DNA of 64,000 nucleotides from Bacillus sp. V3B (GCF_024494465.1 NZ_JAETXM010000001.1:434001-498000), one strand, 5' to 3'; shown: positions 26,022-35,572, numbered from the stretch's first letter. Notes: generated by a model not told the origin, from the sequence alone. A program made the numbers and translations.

Positions 26022-27227
26022 ATGACTTCGACTTCATTACCATATAAACGAATATTTCTCATTGTGATGGATTCAGTAGGGATTGGTGAAGCACCTGATG
26101 CAGAAGAATTTGGTGATAAAGGTGCGCATACACTTGGTCATATCGCAGAAGCGATGAATGGATTGAAGATGCCAAACATTGGGAAACTTGGTCTCAGCTA
26201 TATTGAAGAAATACAGGGAATTGAAAAGGAAGAAGCTCCATTAGCCTATTATACAAAAATGAAAGAAGCATCAATCGGTAAAGATACGATGACAGGTCAT
26301 TGGGAAATAATGGGTTTGTATATTGATACTCCATTTCGAGTATTCCCAGATGGTTTCCCTGCTGAATTGTTAGATGAATTAGAAGCGAGAACGGGGCGAA
26401 AAATCATTGGCAACAAACCGGCAAGTGGAACTGAGATTCTTGTTGAACTTGGTGAAGAACATATAGAGTCAGGTGCACTAATTGTCTATACGTCGGCTGA
26501 TTCTGTGTTACAAATAGCAGCACATGAAGGAGTGGTTCCGCTTAAAGAGTTGTACCAAATATGCGAAATTGCCCGCGAATTAACGCTTGATGAAAAATAT
26601 ATGGTAGGGCGAATTATCGCAAGACCGTTTGTGGGTGAACCTGGTCATTTTAAACGAACACCTAATCGCCATGATTATGCCTTAAAGCCGTTTAGCCGTA
26701 CCGTTATGAATGAATTAAAGGATGAAGGTTTGGATGTTATTGCCATTGGGAAAATAAATGATATTTATGATGGGGAAGGTGTCACCCAATCATTAAGAAC
26801 GGTTTCCAATATGGATGGAATGGATAAGCTACTGGAAACTTTTGAGATGGATTTTACGGGTTTGAGTTTTGTCAACCTTGTCGATTTTGATGCGTTATTT
26901 GGTCATCGACGTGATCCAATTGGGTACGGAAAAGCACTTGAAGAATTTGATGTTCGATTAGACGAAGTATTAACGAAAATGGGTGAGGACGATTTGCTCA
27001 TCATTACAGCAGATCATGGAAATGACCCCACTCATTCCGGTACAGATCATACACGTGAATACGTTCCGCTTCTCGTTTACGCTAAAGGAATGGAAAGTGG
27101 TCGTGAGTTACCAGTACGAGAAACATTTGCAGATATTGGAGCGACGATTGCAGAAAATTTTGCTGTCACGATGCCGAATTTCGGGACTAGTTTTTTAGAA
27201 AATGTAAAATTAGAGCGTAAAGGATGA
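26022..27227 (+). CDS. deoB: phosphopentomutase
   Basis: Interconverts (deoxy)ribose-1-phosphate and 5-phosphate in nucleoside salvage. The 401-residue protein of the alkaline-phosphatase superfamily has [17 protein letters not shown] near the N-terminus (metal site), the DTMTGHWE phosphoacceptor-Thr motif (about 87-95), and ITADHGNDP and TDHTREY C-terminal metal ligands. CGGAGGAG precedes the ATG. In B. subtilis (drm) it is followed by pupG, and many relatives also have pdp, but both are missing here. Confidence 0.94.
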   Translation: MTSTSLPYKRIFLIVMDSVGIGEAPDAEEFGDKGAHTLGHIAEAMNGLKMPNIGKLGLSYIEEIQGIEKEEAPLAYYTKMKEASIGKDTMTGHWEIMGLYIDTPFRVFPDGFPAELLDELEARTGRKIIGNKPASGTEILVELGEEHIESGALIVYTSADSVLQIAAHEGVVPLKELYQICEIARELTLDEKYMVGRIIARPFVGEPGHFKRTPNRHDYALKPFSRTVMNELKDEGLDVIAIGKINDIYDGEGVTQSLRTVSNMDGMDKLLETFEMDFTGLSFVNLVDFDALFGHRRDPIGYGKALEEFDVRLDEVLTKMGEDDLLIITADHGNDPTHSGTDHTREYVPLLVYAKGMESGRELPVRETFADIGATIAENFAVTMPNFGTSFLENVKLERKG

Positions 27228-27232
27228 ATGGA

Positions 27233-27296
27233 ATGAGAATGGTTGATTTAATTGAAAAAATGTGATGGTCGAATACTATCAACCAAAGAAATTTAA
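27233..27296 (+). pseudogene. pdp: 5' remnant of pyrimidine-nucleoside phosphorylase pdp
   Basis: Six bases after deoB, an ATG opens MRMVDLIEK; after a one-base (or two-base) slip in the A run at 27257-27260 the reading continues CDGRILSTKEI, then TAA. This is close to the first about 21 residues of Pdp (MRMVDIIIKKQNGKELTTEE in B. subtilis). Nothing of the other about 410 residues follows. With punA/pupG also absent, the operon seems to have lost both phosphorylases by deletion. Confidence 0.75.
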
Positions 27297-27328
27297 GTTA
27301 CCATTGATGTAATAACGAAATAAATGCG

Positions 27329-27365
27329 AAGCACCAAGGAATTAAACTTCCTGGTGCTTTTTTTA
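27329..27365 (+). terminator. terminator after the deoB transcript
   Basis: AAGCACCAAGGAA pairs with TTCCTGGTGCTT (one bulge), followed by a seven-T run. Confidence 0.88.
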
Positions 27366-27397
27366 TATCAAAATATTTATTCCTCTTCACTTCTTTT

Positions 27398-27425
27398 GTA
27401 TAAATTTGGTTTTAATGGAAAAAAT
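27398..27425 (+). promoter_or_regulatory. candidate sigma-F promoter of dacF
   Basis: GTATA at 27398-27402 and GGAAAAAAT at 27417-27425 fit the sigma-F elements GYATA and GGnnAnAnT, with a 14-base gap that is one or two bases shorter than usual. dacF is a known sigma-F gene of the forespore. Assignment is tentative. Confidence 0.45.
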
Positions 27426-27455
27426 GGAGGCTATAGAAGAATGGAGGGTTTTGTG

Positions 27456-28619
27456 ATGAAACGACTTGTTTCTATTTTGCTTACGAGCATTTTGTTAATA
27501 ACCTTGACTGCGCCGCTAGCTTCTGCAGAGGAAACAGGAGTTCAATTAGCGGAAAACGTAAAGGCGGCTATTTTGATTGAACGGGATACAGGTAAAGTAC
27601 TATACGAGAAAAATAGTAACGAGCAGTTGCCACCCGCTAGTATGACAAAGATCATGACGATGCTTTTGATTATGGAAGCATTAGATGAAGGTAAACTATC
27701 GATGGAAGAGAAAGTTCGCACAAGTGAATATGCTGCTTCCATGGGGGGGTCACAGATCTTTTTGGAACCAGGTGAAGAAATGACTGTGAAACAAATGTTG
27801 CAAGGGATAGCGATCGGTTCAGGTAATGATGCATCTGTGGCGATGGCAGAAAGAATTGCCGGATCAGAAGGCGATTTTGTTGATAAAATGAATGCCAAAG
27901 CAAAAGAACTAGGCTTAAAGGATACTGTTTTTAAAAATACAACCGGTTTGCCTGTTGCCGACCATTATAGTACAGCAAATGATATGGCAATCATGGCAAA
28001 AGAGTTATTGAAATATGAAGATATTACAAAATTCACGGGTACGTATGAAGCCTATTTAAGAGAAGATACTGATAAAAAGTTTTGGCTCGTTAATACAAAT
28101 AAGCTTGTTCGCTTTTATCCGGGTGTTGATGGATTAAAAACAGGATTTACGAAGGAAGCTCTCTACTGTTTAACAGCTACAGCTGAAAAAGATGGAATGC
28201 GAGTCATTGCTGTTGTATTTGGTGCCCCTACTCCAAAAGACAGAAATGCACAAGTAACAAAAATGCTTGATTATGCTTTTAATCAATATAAAACGCACCC
28301 ACTATTTGAACGAAATCATGTTTTGGGTACGGCTAAGGTTAGCAAAGGGGAAGAGAAAATAGTGGAAGTAGTCACAAGTGAACCTATTTCTTTATTAACA
28401 AAAAAAGGCGAAACAATTGAAGATGTTAAGCAAAAGGTAAAAGTGAGTAAAGATTTGAAAGCACCTATTAAAAAGGGAGATCAAATTGGAACGCTGACAA
28501 TTGAGAAAAATGGTGAAACATTAGTAGAAAGTCCACTTTTAGCAAAAGAAAACATTGATAAAGCAAGTTGGTGGATTTTATTTAAACGTTCACTTGGTAT
28601 GTTCACAAAGGAAGAATGA
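27456..28619 (+). CDS. dacF: D-alanyl-D-alanine carboxypeptidase DacF
   Basis: Forespore penicillin-binding protein (low-molecular-weight, peptidase S11) that trims peptidoglycan peptides during spore cortex formation. The 387-residue protein has a signal peptide ending ASA-EE (about residue 26), the SMTK active-site motif, SGN, and KTG in the GLKTGFT segment, followed by a C-terminal beta domain and a likely amphipathic anchor. ATG 27456 follows GGAGGG; longer in-frame starts add residues before the signal peptide and are rejected. It precedes spoIIAA as in B. subtilis. Confidence 0.93.
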   Translation: MKRLVSILLTSILLITLTAPLASAEETGVQLAENVKAAILIERDTGKVLYEKNSNEQLPPASMTKIMTMLLIMEALDEGKLSMEEKVRTSEYAASMGGSQIFLEPGEEMTVKQMLQGIAIGSGNDASVAMAERIAGSEGDFVDKMNAKAKELGLKDTVFKNTTGLPVADHYSTANDMAIMAKELLKYEDITKFTGTYEAYLREDTDKKFWLVNTNKLVRFYPGVDGLKTGFTKEALYCLTATAEKDGMRVIAVVFGAPTPKDRNAQVTKMLDYAFNQYKTHPLFERNHVLGTAKVSKGEEKIVEVVTSEPISLLTKKGETIEDVKQKVKVSKDLKAPIKKGDQIGTLTIEKNGETLVESPLLAKENIDKASWWILFKRSLGMFTKEE

Positions 28620-28669
28620 TTGTCTTTTCATAAAAATGATCGAACGAAGATGAGAATTGAAAAGCATTT

Positions 28670-28703
28670 AAGGCTGTTGAAAGCATGAAGGATGCCTTTT
28701 TTT
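28670..28703 (+). terminator. terminator-like hairpin after dacF
   Basis: AAGGC pairs with GCCTT across a 19-base loop containing further weak pairing, followed by seven T. Partial read-through into spoIIA is known in B. subtilis. Confidence 0.55.
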
Positions 28704-28720
28704 AGCGAATGACCACTAGT

Positions 28721-28761
28721 TTTGTCTTGAAGAAGGAAATGGAGAAGAATGTATCGAATTG
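28721..28761 (+). promoter_or_regulatory. sigma-H promoter of the spoIIA operon with Spo0A-like box
   Basis: GAAGGAAAT at 28732-28740, a 12-base gap and ATCGAATTG at 28753-28761 fit the sigma-H consensus RnAGGAwWW-N12-RnnGAATww. TTTGTCTTG at 28721-28729 overlaps the -35 side and resembles a 0A box (TTTGTCRAA). Downstream, the inverted pair CTTGTC/GACAAG at 28789-28806 lies in the leader. In B. subtilis spoIIA is driven by sigma-H with Spo0A~P, so this matches known control. Confidence 0.75.
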
Positions 28762-28880
28762 ACTCACTATTAGGAGCCACTTTCTAAACTTGTCGCAATT
28801 GACAAGAGAAGAATAGGCGCGGCCTTGCCCGCTTATAAAGAGGCAACATCCGAGAAATGAAATAAGGAGGCTAACGAGTA

Positions 28881-29231
28881 GTGAGTCTAAATATTGAGAT
28901 GGAAGTGAAACAAGATGTTTTATGCGTTCGTTTATCTGGGGAACTGGATCATCATTTAGCAGATGAACTTCGTAAACAAACAGTGAATGCGATTGAAAAT
29001 TATAATATTCGTCATATTATTTTGAATTTAGAACAGTTGTCTTTTATGGATAGTTCTGGTCTAGGTGTCATTCTAGGTCGATACAAACAAATCAAGCAGT
29101 TGAATGGTGAGATGGTCGTGTGTGCAATCTCCCCACCTATTCAAAGGTTATTTGATATGTCAGGCTTATTTAAAATCATTCGCCTTGAGCCGACAGAAGA
29201 ATATGCTTTGCAAAGACTGGGGGGTGCCTAA
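28881..29231 (+). CDS. spoIIAA: anti-anti-sigma factor SpoIIAA
   Basis: STAS-domain protein, 116 residues, that releases sigma-F from SpoIIAB when dephosphorylated by SpoIIE. The phosphoacceptor Ser58 lies in [16 protein letters not shown] precedes the GTG start 28881. First gene of spoIIAA-spoIIAB-sigF; the spoIIAB start follows its stop after two bases, giving coupled translation. Confidence 0.95.
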   Translation: MSLNIEMEVKQDVLCVRLSGELDHHLADELRKQTVNAIENYNIRHIILNLEQLSFMDSSGLGVILGRYKQIKQLNGEMVVCAISPPIQRLFDMSGLFKIIRLEPTEEYALQRLGGA

Positions 29232-29233
29232 AG

Positions 29234-29674
29234 ATGAAAAATGAGATGAAGCTTCAATTTAGTGCATTGAGTCAAAACGAGTCGTTTGCTCGCGTGACGG
29301 TAGCCGCATTTATTGCTCAATTAGATCCGACAATGGATGAATTAACAGAAATTAAAACGGTTGTATCTGAAGCTGTTACGAATTCTATCATTCATGGATA
29401 TGAGAGTGATCCTAACGGTATCGTCTATATTTCTGTATCAATTGAAGATGGGCTTATAGATTTATCTATTAAAGATGAAGGTTTAGGTATCCCGGATGTG
29501 GAAGAGGCACGCCAGCCTCTTTTTACAACAAAGCCTGAATTAGAAAGGTCTGGTATGGGATTTACAATTATGGAAAATTTTATGGATAGCATCGAAGTTC
29601 AATCGCAGCCAGGTAAAGGTACCGAGATCCGTTTAAGGAAGCATTTATCTACAAGCAAAATGCTATATAATTAA
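29234..29674 (+). CDS. spoIIAB: anti-sigma-F factor and kinase SpoIIAB
   Basis: GHKL-fold serine kinase, 146 residues (the same length as in B. subtilis), that binds sigma-F and phosphorylates SpoIIAA. The ATP site motifs [11 protein letters not shown] (N-box), DEGLGIPD (G1) and GMGFTIM (G2) are all present. Lies 2 bases after spoIIAA. Confidence 0.95.
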   Translation: MKNEMKLQFSALSQNESFARVTVAAFIAQLDPTMDELTEIKTVVSEAVTNSIIHGYESDPNGIVYISVSIEDGLIDLSIKDEGLGIPDVEEARQPLFTTKPELERSGMGFTIMENFMDSIEVQSQPGKGTEIRLRKHLSTSKMLYN

Positions 29675-29686
29675 GGAGTCTTGCCG

Positions 29687-30445
29687 ATGGATGTGGAGGT
29701 TAAATCAGAAAAAAATCAACCTTATTTAAAAGACCATGAAGTAAAGAAATTGATTAAAGAAAGTCAAGATGGAGACCAAAGTGCGAGAGATCTGATTGTG
29801 CAAAAAAATATGCGTCTTGTCTGGTCTGTCGTACAGCGTTTTTTAAATCGAGGCTATGAGCCAGATGATCTCTTTCAGATTGGATGTATTGGATTGTTGA
29901 AATCAGTGGATAAGTTTGATCTATCATATGATGTTAAATTTTCAACATATGCGGTGCCAATGATTATCGGAGAAATACAGCGATTTATTCGTGATGATGG
30001 TACAGTAAAGGTAAGCCGTTCATTAAAGGAAACAGGAAACAAAATTCGTAAAGCAAAGGATGAATTATCCAAGACCTTGGGACGCATTCCGACTGTGAAT
30101 GAGATATCAGAGTATTTAGAGATTCCGATAGAAGATGTCATTATGGCTCAGGAAGCTAGTCGATCACCTTCCTCTATCCATGAAACCGTCTATGAAAATG
30201 ATGGAGATCCGATTACCTTGCTCGATCAAATAGATGATGGGAATGAGGGGAAATGGTTTGATAAAATTGCCCTCAAAGAAGCAATTAGAGAATTAGAAGA
30301 ACGAGAGAGATTAATCGTCTATTTGCGATACTACAAAGATCAAACTCAATCGGAAGTTGCAACAAGACTCGGTATTTCGCAAGTACAAGTTTCTCGGTTA
30401 GAAAAGAAAATCCTACAGCAAATGAAAGACCGTATGGACATCTAG
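29687..30445 (+). CDS. sigF: forespore RNA polymerase sigma-F factor
   Basis: First compartment-specific sigma factor, active in the forespore. The 252-residue protein has region 2 (NMRLVWSVVQRFLNRGYEPD and DLFQIGCIGLLKSVDKFD), region 3 and the region 4 helix-turn-helix TQSEVATRLGISQVQVSRLE. The start is ATG 29687 (MDVEV), preceded by AAGGAG; an in-frame TTG two codons earlier is less well placed. Third gene of the operon, 12 bases after spoIIAB. Confidence 0.95.
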   Translation: MDVEVKSEKNQPYLKDHEVKKLIKESQDGDQSARDLIVQKNMRLVWSVVQRFLNRGYEPDDLFQIGCIGLLKSVDKFDLSYDVKFSTYAVPMIIGEIQRFIRDDGTVKVSRSLKETGNKIRKAKDELSKTLGRIPTVNEISEYLEIPIEDVIMAQEASRSPSSIHETVYENDGDPITLLDQIDDGNEGKWFDKIALKEAIRELEERERLIVYLRYYKDQTQSEVATRLGISQVQVSRLEKKILQQMKDRMDI

Positions 30446-30463
30446 TTCCATACGGTCTTTTTT
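30425..30463 (+). terminator. terminator overlapping the sigF stop codon
   Basis: AAAGACCGTATGGA at 30425-30438 pairs with TCCATACGGTCTTT at 30447-30460 and ends in a T run. The stem covers the sigF stop codon. Confidence 0.92.
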
Positions 30464-30488
30464 GTGTAGTATAAACTACGTATTGGTT

Positions 30489-30632
30489 GATTTTTGACTC
30501 ATCTTAGCGGCACGTTCATGAAGCAGCAGGAGAAAACTAGTTTTCTCCTGCTGCTTCATGAACGTGCCGTAACCTTTCAGCTACGCTGAAAGGCGTGTGA
30601 AATGGACAATTCACACGGATGAGTCAAAAATC
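30489..30632. repeat. 144-bp cloverleaf-like inverted-repeat element
   Basis: A 15-bp outer stem (30489-30503 with 30618-30632, perfect) encloses three hairpins: a perfect 62-bp palindrome at 30508-30569 (31-bp arms, no loop, centre CTAG), a 9-bp stem with 3-base loop at 30573-30593, and an 8-bp stem with 8-base loop at 30594-30617. The last two and the outer right arm abut with no spacer. No coding frame or known RNA family is evident. It could be a non-autonomous mobile palindromic element or a structured RNA; only the structure is shown. Confidence 0.9.
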
Positions 30633-30735
30633 GAAGAAAATCTAATTTTTACAATATCCATTTTTTGGAGTTCATGAAGATTTCGGTGATAAGAAATACT
30701 ACTCATACAAGGAAATTGCTGTGAGGGATGTGAAC

Positions 30736-31359
30736 ATGTTGGGAAAAACGGTTTATATTCGACTTCGTCATCGTGTCTTAGTTCGACCTCACGAAAAGAT
30801 ATTTTTAAAAGATATCGCTCAAATCATTACGGAGGAGACTCTTCATGAACAGTTAAATCAACGGTTGATTTATCAGGTTTCCAATAACGATCGAAATATA
30901 CTCATCATTGATGTGATGCATGTAGTATCTGAAATAGCTAAATTCGATCCAGCAATAGAAGTTCAAGTCCTAGGACCCTCACAAACCATTATAGAAGTTG
31001 TCTATAAGAAAAGAAAAGTTTCAATCGGTTTATTTGTATTAACTTGGTTTCTATTATTTTTTGGTTCCATGCTTACTATTATGAATTTTCATGAAGATGT
31101 AAGTATGCAAGATGTACATCAACGAATTTATACGATGATAACAGGGAAAAATGAAGAAAAGCCACTTCTATTTCAAATTCCCTATTCAATTGGATTAGGT
31201 CTTGGAATGATCATCTTTTTTAATCATGTCTTCAAGAAAAGACTTAACGAAGAACCAAGCCCACTCGAGGTCGAAATGTTTAATTATCAACAGGACCTCG
31301 ATCAATACGTGATCATGCACGAAAATAAGGAAAGTGTGAAGAAGATCAATGATCACTAA
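30736..31359 (+). CDS. spoVAA: stage V sporulation protein AA
   Basis: A 207-residue membrane protein of the spore dipicolinic-acid channel locus. The N-terminus shows VYIRLRHRVLV and the C-terminus the conserved YSIGLGLGMIIFFNHVFKKRLNEEPSPLEVEMFNY pattern, with two hydrophobic helices (about 103-120 and 155-170). ATG 30736 is preceded by GAGGGA; earlier GTG codons are less well spaced. Overlaps spoVAB by 11 bases. Confidence 0.93.
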   Translation: MLGKTVYIRLRHRVLVRPHEKIFLKDIAQIITEETLHEQLNQRLIYQVSNNDRNILIIDVMHVVSEIAKFDPAIEVQVLGPSQTIIEVVYKKRKVSIGLFVLTWFLLFFGSMLTIMNFHEDVSMQDVHQRIYTMITGKNEEKPLLFQIPYSIGLGLGMIIFFNHVFKKRLNEEPSPLEVEMFNYQQDLDQYVIMHENKESVKKINDH

Positions 31360-31771
31360 GTCCCTGTTTACCATTTTTCTGGGATTTGCAGGTGGATTGT
31401 CAGTAGGGGCAGGCTATGTGGCTTTTTTAACAGTACTTGGAATCATACCTAGACTTACTCAACTAACGAAAACAATGAAAATGATTCAACTATATGAATG
31501 GGCAGTCGTAATCGGAGCAGTTGCCGGTACATTAGGGATATTACAAGAACCCCATTTTCACCTAACCCCATTGATTTTAATCGCGTTTGGTTTAGCGGGT
31601 GGTATCTTTGTTGGCATGATGACAGCGGCCTTAACGGAGGTACTGAATGTTTGGCCTATTTTAGCTAAACGAATCGGGGTAGATGACAAGATTGTTATTT
31701 TACTTATGGCACTCGTGTTTGGAAAAATATTCGGTTCATTGTTTCATTGGATTTATTTTGTCGATCATTAG
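31349..31771 (+). CDS. spoVAB: stage V sporulation protein AB
   Basis: A 140-residue polytopic membrane protein with four hydrophobic helices and the [20 protein letters not shown] motif. It starts inside the end of spoVAA, so translation is coupled. In B. subtilis the next genes are spoVAC, spoVAD and spoVAEB, but here spoVAEA follows 31 bases after. Confidence 0.93.
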   Translation: MITKSLFTIFLGFAGGLSVGAGYVAFLTVLGIIPRLTQLTKTMKMIQLYEWAVVIGAVAGTLGILQEPHFHLTPLILIAFGLAGGIFVGMMTAALTEVLNVWPILAKRIGVDDKIVILLMALVFGKIFGSLFHWIYFVDH

Positions 31772-31802
31772 GAAGGAAACTTTTTTGAAAGGACATCAAA
31801 AT

Positions 31803-32387
31803 ATGGATGGTGCTAGGCGAGTCATATTAGTTACGGATGGAGATGAATATGCACGAAAGTCACTTGAACTGATAGCAAATGAAATTGGCGGAAGATGTAT
31901 TTCACTGTCCCATGGGAATCCATCTGTGTTAAGTGGACCTGAAATCATAAAACAAATCAAAAAAGCAGCACATGATCCTGTACTTGTCATGTTTGATGAT
32001 AGTGGGTTTATTGGTGAAGGAGCTGGAGAACAAGCATTAAAATATGTTGCCCGTCACAAAGATATAGAAGTCCTCGGGATTATTGCTGTTGCCTCTAGAA
32101 CAAGAAAAGAGGAGTGGACGAGAGTGGATGTTTGTATTGACCGTGATGGGGTATTGACAGCAAATGGTGTAGATAAATTTGGCATTCAAGAAATGGAAGA
32201 AGGTAGATTATATGGAGATACTGTATACAGCATTGATGAATTGGATGTCCCAATAGTTGTTGGCGTTGGGGATATTGGGAAAATGGCAAGGAAGGATCAT
32301 TTTGATCATGGTGCTCCCATTACAAGACAAGCAGTAGAAATCATTTTGGGAAGGAGCGGATACTATGAGCAACAATCAAACAACTGA
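31803..32387 (+). CDS. spoVAEA: stage V sporulation protein AE-a
   Basis: A 194-residue soluble protein with the family start [36 protein letters not shown] and the C-terminal [15 protein letters not shown] block of SpoVAEa. GAAAGGA lies nine bases before ATG 31803; an in-frame TTG at 31785 with GGAAGG is an alternative start. It overlaps spoVAF by 23 bases. No gene for spoVAC, spoVAD or spoVAEB lies before it. Confidence 0.9.
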   Translation: MDGARRVILVTDGDEYARKSLELIANEIGGRCISLSHGNPSVLSGPEIIKQIKKAAHDPVLVMFDDSGFIGEGAGEQALKYVARHKDIEVLGIIAVASRTRKEEWTRVDVCIDRDGVLTANGVDKFGIQEMEEGRLYGDTVYSIDELDVPIVVGVGDIGKMARKDHFDHGAPITRQAVEIILGRSGYYEQQSNN

Positions 32388-33846
32388 TAAAACCCCCATA
32401 CCTGAATCCGTAGGTACGATTGAGCAGTATATGAAACATCATGTGGGACTTGATAAAAGCTTTGATTTAGGCGTTAGGAAATTAAAGATTTTATCAAAAG
32501 ATGTTCATTATTACTATGTAAATGGATTGTGTGATACACAATTCATCATTGAATTAACAGAGCAACTTGTCGAAATTAACGATCATGAGCAGACTTCTGT
32601 AAATCTTTTCGATCTTGTTCATAATCGACTTGTTCATCAGTCAGTTAACCCAATTGAAACAATGGATGAATTAGTCGATGAAGTACTTTCCGGACTGATC
32701 GTTGTTGTTGTAGATGGCTACAGTACTGGACTTGTTGTTGATGTTCGAAGCTATCCTGGGCGTACACCGATGGAACCTGATACAGAAAAGGTCGTTCGTG
32801 GTTCACGGGATGGATTTGTTGAAAATATTATTATTAATACAGCTCTAACAAGAAGAAGAATTAGAGATGAGCGTTTACGGTTTGAAATTATGCGTGTCGG
32901 TGAAAGAGGTAAAACGGATATTGCAATTGGCTATATTGATGGTGTGGCAAATCCAGATCTTGTAGAAATCATTAGGAAGGAACTTCAAGCAATCAAGATA
33001 GATGGTTTAACAATGGCTGATAAAACGGTCGAAGAATTTTTGTTAAAGCAGGGTTATAATCCTTTTCCACTTATCCGCTATACTGAACGTGCAGATATAG
33101 CAGCAACACATATATTAGAAGGACATGTTATTATTTATGTTGATACATCACCAAGTGTTATTATGACTCCAACAACAGTGTTTCACCATATGCAGCATGT
33201 AGAGGAATATCGCCAATCACCTGCGGTTGGTACGTTTGTTCGTTGGGTTAGGTTTCTTGGTATTTTATCGTCACTTTTTTTGTTACCACTGTGGTTTTTA
33301 TTCGTTCTTGAACCATCCTTGTTGCCTGAGAGAATTTCTTTCATTGGACCTAATGAGTTAACGAATATTCCGATTGTAGTACAAATCTTTCTTGCTGATA
33401 TAGGAATCGAATTTTTGAGGATGGCTGCCATCCATACACCAACATCGTTGTCGACTGCTATGGGTTTAGTTGCTGCTGTTTTAATTGGACAAATTGCCAT
33501 AGATGTAGGTTTATTTGTTCCGGAAGTCATTTTATATGTATCGTTAGCAGCAATTGGGAATTTCGTAACACCAAGTTATGAATTAAGTATTGCCAATAAA
33601 CTTGTACGACTCTGTCTACTCATTTGTGTCGCTATTTTTCACACACCAGGGTTGGTTGTTGGTATCACGCTATTTATTATTCTATTGGCGAGAATTCGTT
33701 CATTTAATACTCCTTACTTATGGCCACTCTTACCATTTCACCCAAAGGCATTAATGCAAATTCTTGTTCGTCGCGCTGTACCTGGATCTCAATTAAGACC
33801 TAGTATTATTCATTCGGAAAACCGGGTCAGGCAACCAAAGCAATAA
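32365..33846 (+). CDS. spoVAF: SpoVAF, GerA-family spore membrane protein
   Basis: A 493-residue paralogue of GerAA-type germinant receptor A subunits. It has a hydrophilic N-terminal half (about 1-285) including [22 protein letters not shown], and a C-terminal half with five or so transmembrane helices. SpoVAF cooperates with FigP as an ion-conducting amplifier of germination in recent B. subtilis work. Last gene of the locus; a terminator follows at once. Confidence 0.93.
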   Translation: MSNNQTTDKTPIPESVGTIEQYMKHHVGLDKSFDLGVRKLKILSKDVHYYYVNGLCDTQFIIELTEQLVEINDHEQTSVNLFDLVHNRLVHQSVNPIETMDELVDEVLSGLIVVVVDGYSTGLVVDVRSYPGRTPMEPDTEKVVRGSRDGFVENIIINTALTRRRIRDERLRFEIMRVGERGKTDIAIGYIDGVANPDLVEIIRKELQAIKIDGLTMADKTVEEFLLKQGYNPFPLIRYTERADIAATHILEGHVIIYVDTSPSVIMTPTTVFHHMQHVEEYRQSPAVGTFVRWVRFLGILSSLFLLPLWFLFVLEPSLLPERISFIGPNELTNIPIVVQIFLADIGIEFLRMAAIHTPTSLSTAMGLVAAVLIGQIAIDVGLFVPEVILYVSLAAIGNFVTPSYELSIANKLVRLCLLICVAIFHTPGLVVGITLFIILLARIRSFNTPYLWPLLPFHPKALMQILVRRAVPGSQLRPSIIHSENRVRQPKQ

Positions 33847-33872
33847 ACAGAAGCAATATTGCTTCTGTTTTT
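33846..33872 (+). terminator. terminator of the spoVA operon
   Basis: AACAGAAGCAATATTGCTTCTGTT is palindromic, followed by TTTTT. It starts directly at the spoVAF stop. Confidence 0.9.
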
Positions 33873-34073
33873 CTCCTTACTTTATAATAAGGATTAATAA
33901 ATAGTTAGAAAGAGTATAAAAATATTTAGAAGGAGCACTTACTCTTAGGGTTATTGAATTAGTTCTTATATTGCGATTTAAACTACGTTATGATAAAGTA
34001 TTTTTTAAAATAGCAAGTAGAGTCTATTTTAGATAAAGATTCGTTGATTTACTTAAAGGAACGAGGGACGGTC

Positions 34074-35402
34074 ATGTATTATTATGGAACCACTGCAGTA
34101 AACGATAAAGGCCATTTAGAAATAGGCGGTGTTGATACTGTTGAATTGGTAAAGGAATTTGGTACACCAGTTTATGTTTATGATGTTGCTTTAATTAGAC
34201 AAAGAGCGAGAAGCTTTCAGGATACATTTAAGAAATATGGTATAAGTGCACAGGTATCTTTTGCGAGTAAATCATTTTCAACGATAGCGATGGTCCAATT
34301 AGCTGAAGAAGAGGGACTTTCACTTGATGTTGTGTCTGGGGGAGAATTATATACAGCGGTTGCTGCTGGTTTTCCAATGGAGCGTGTTCATTTCCACGGT
34401 AATAATAAGAGTAGAGCGGAATTAGAAATGGCATTACATCATAAAATAGGTTATATCGTTGTTGATAATTTTTATGAATTGAGTTTACTTGAAGAATTAT
34501 GTGCCGAAAAAGAACAAAAAATGGCTGTAGTCTTACGAGTGACCCCTGGAATTGAAGCACATACTCATGACTATATATTAACAGGACAAGAGGATTCAAA
34601 GTTTGGCTTTGGTTTACAAAATGGACAGGCAGAGGAAGCACTTCGTAAAGTAATTGAATCTTCATGGTTAATTGCATCCGGTCTTCATTGTCATATTGGT
34701 TCACAAATTTTTGAAACAACTGGTTTTACACTAGCAGTTCAGAAAATATTTGAAAGATTGCAAGAGTGGAAAACAGGCTATTCTTTTGAACCTGCCGTTT
34801 TAAATCTTGGTGGGGGCTTTGGAATTCGTTATACAAGTGAAGATGATCCAAAACCTGCCTCTGATTATGTAGAAGAAATTATTCAAGAGGTTAAAAAGCA
34901 GGCAGAAACGTACTCAATGAATATTCCGGAGATTGGAATTGAACCGGGAAGATCATTGGTTGGTGATGCTGGGATCACATTATACAAAATAGGTTCGAGA
35001 AAAGAAGTACCAGATGTTCGCCATTATTTAGCGGTTGATGGAGGAATGACTGATAACATCAGACCTGCTCTTTACCAAGCGAAGTATGAAGCTGTTTTAG
35101 CTAATAAGCCACTCGAAAAACCAACTGAAGTGGTATCGATTGCTGGTAAATGCTGTGAATCAGGTGATATGCTGATTTGGGATTTACCACTGCCCGAAGC
35201 AGATCATCAAGATATTTTGGCTATGTTTTGTACAGGTGCCTATGGTTATTCGATGGCAAATAATTATAATCGGATTCCTAGACCCCCTGTTGTATTTGTA
35301 GAAAATGGAGTAGCAACATTAGTGGTCAAGCGAGAAACCTATGAAGATCTTGTTCGTCTTGATTTGTCATTAAAAGAAACCATAAACGCTAAGCATCTGT
35401 AA
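34074..35402 (+). CDS. lysA: diaminopimelate decarboxylase
   Basis: PLP-dependent fold-III decarboxylase that makes L-lysine from meso-diaminopimelate. The 442-residue protein carries the PLP lysine in FASKSFST (about 57-64), HCHIGSQIF, LNLGGGFGI, EPGRSLVG and the C-terminal AGKCCESGD catalytic-Cys segment. GGAACGAGGGACGG precedes ATG 34074. It follows spoVAF as in B. subtilis, behind its own untranslated region. Confidence 0.95.
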   Translation: MYYYGTTAVNDKGHLEIGGVDTVELVKEFGTPVYVYDVALIRQRARSFQDTFKKYGISAQVSFASKSFSTIAMVQLAEEEGLSLDVVSGGELYTAVAAGFPMERVHFHGNNKSRAELEMALHHKIGYIVVDNFYELSLLEELCAEKEQKMAVVLRVTPGIEAHTHDYILTGQEDSKFGFGLQNGQAEEALRKVIESSWLIASGLHCHIGSQIFETTGFTLAVQKIFERLQEWKTGYSFEPAVLNLGGGFGIRYTSEDDPKPASDYVEEIIQEVKKQAETYSMNIPEIGIEPGRSLVGDAGITLYKIGSRKEVPDVRHYLAVDGGMTDNIRPALYQAKYEAVLANKPLEKPTEVVSIAGKCCESGDMLIWDLPLPEADHQDILAMFCTGAYGYSMANNYNRIPRPPVVFVENGVATLVVKRETYEDLVRLDLSLKETINAKHL

Positions 35403-35420
35403 AAGATGCTTAGCGTTTTT
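35384..35420 (+). terminator. terminator overlapping the lysA stop
   Basis: AAACGCTAAGCATCT at 35384-35398 pairs with AGATGCTTAGCGTTT at 35404-35418. The stem covers the stop codon and leads into TTTTT. Confidence 0.92.
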
Positions 35421-35437
35421 CATAGGAGCCTTTTTAT

Positions 35438-35570
35438 TTGGCTGTGTTAATTAATGATTATCTCCTGAAAATTTGCCTTTGGTGTGCGTGGCCTGAGATT
35501 TTATTCCGTGGAATAACTTGGCGCGTACACCAAAGGCTTTTAAAGCATCAACAATGTTGTTAACAAGGTC
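35438..35570. repeat. 133-bp palindromic repeat, copy 1
   Basis: Starts TTGGCTGTGTTAA and ends GTTAACAAGGTC, giving imperfect terminal inverted repeats. Internal arms GCCTTTGGTGTGCG and CGTACACCAAAGGC pair, and AAAGCATCAACAAT is shared with copy 2. Two further full copies lie at 36455-36586 and 44071-44204 in the same orientation. This copy is just 3' of ypuA. Confidence 0.9.
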
Positions 35571-35572
35571 TT

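Noticed and set aside
33183-33530. Long open frame opposite spoVAF.
   Set aside because: It is a shadow of a strongly conserved membrane protein gene; no ribosome site or family match.
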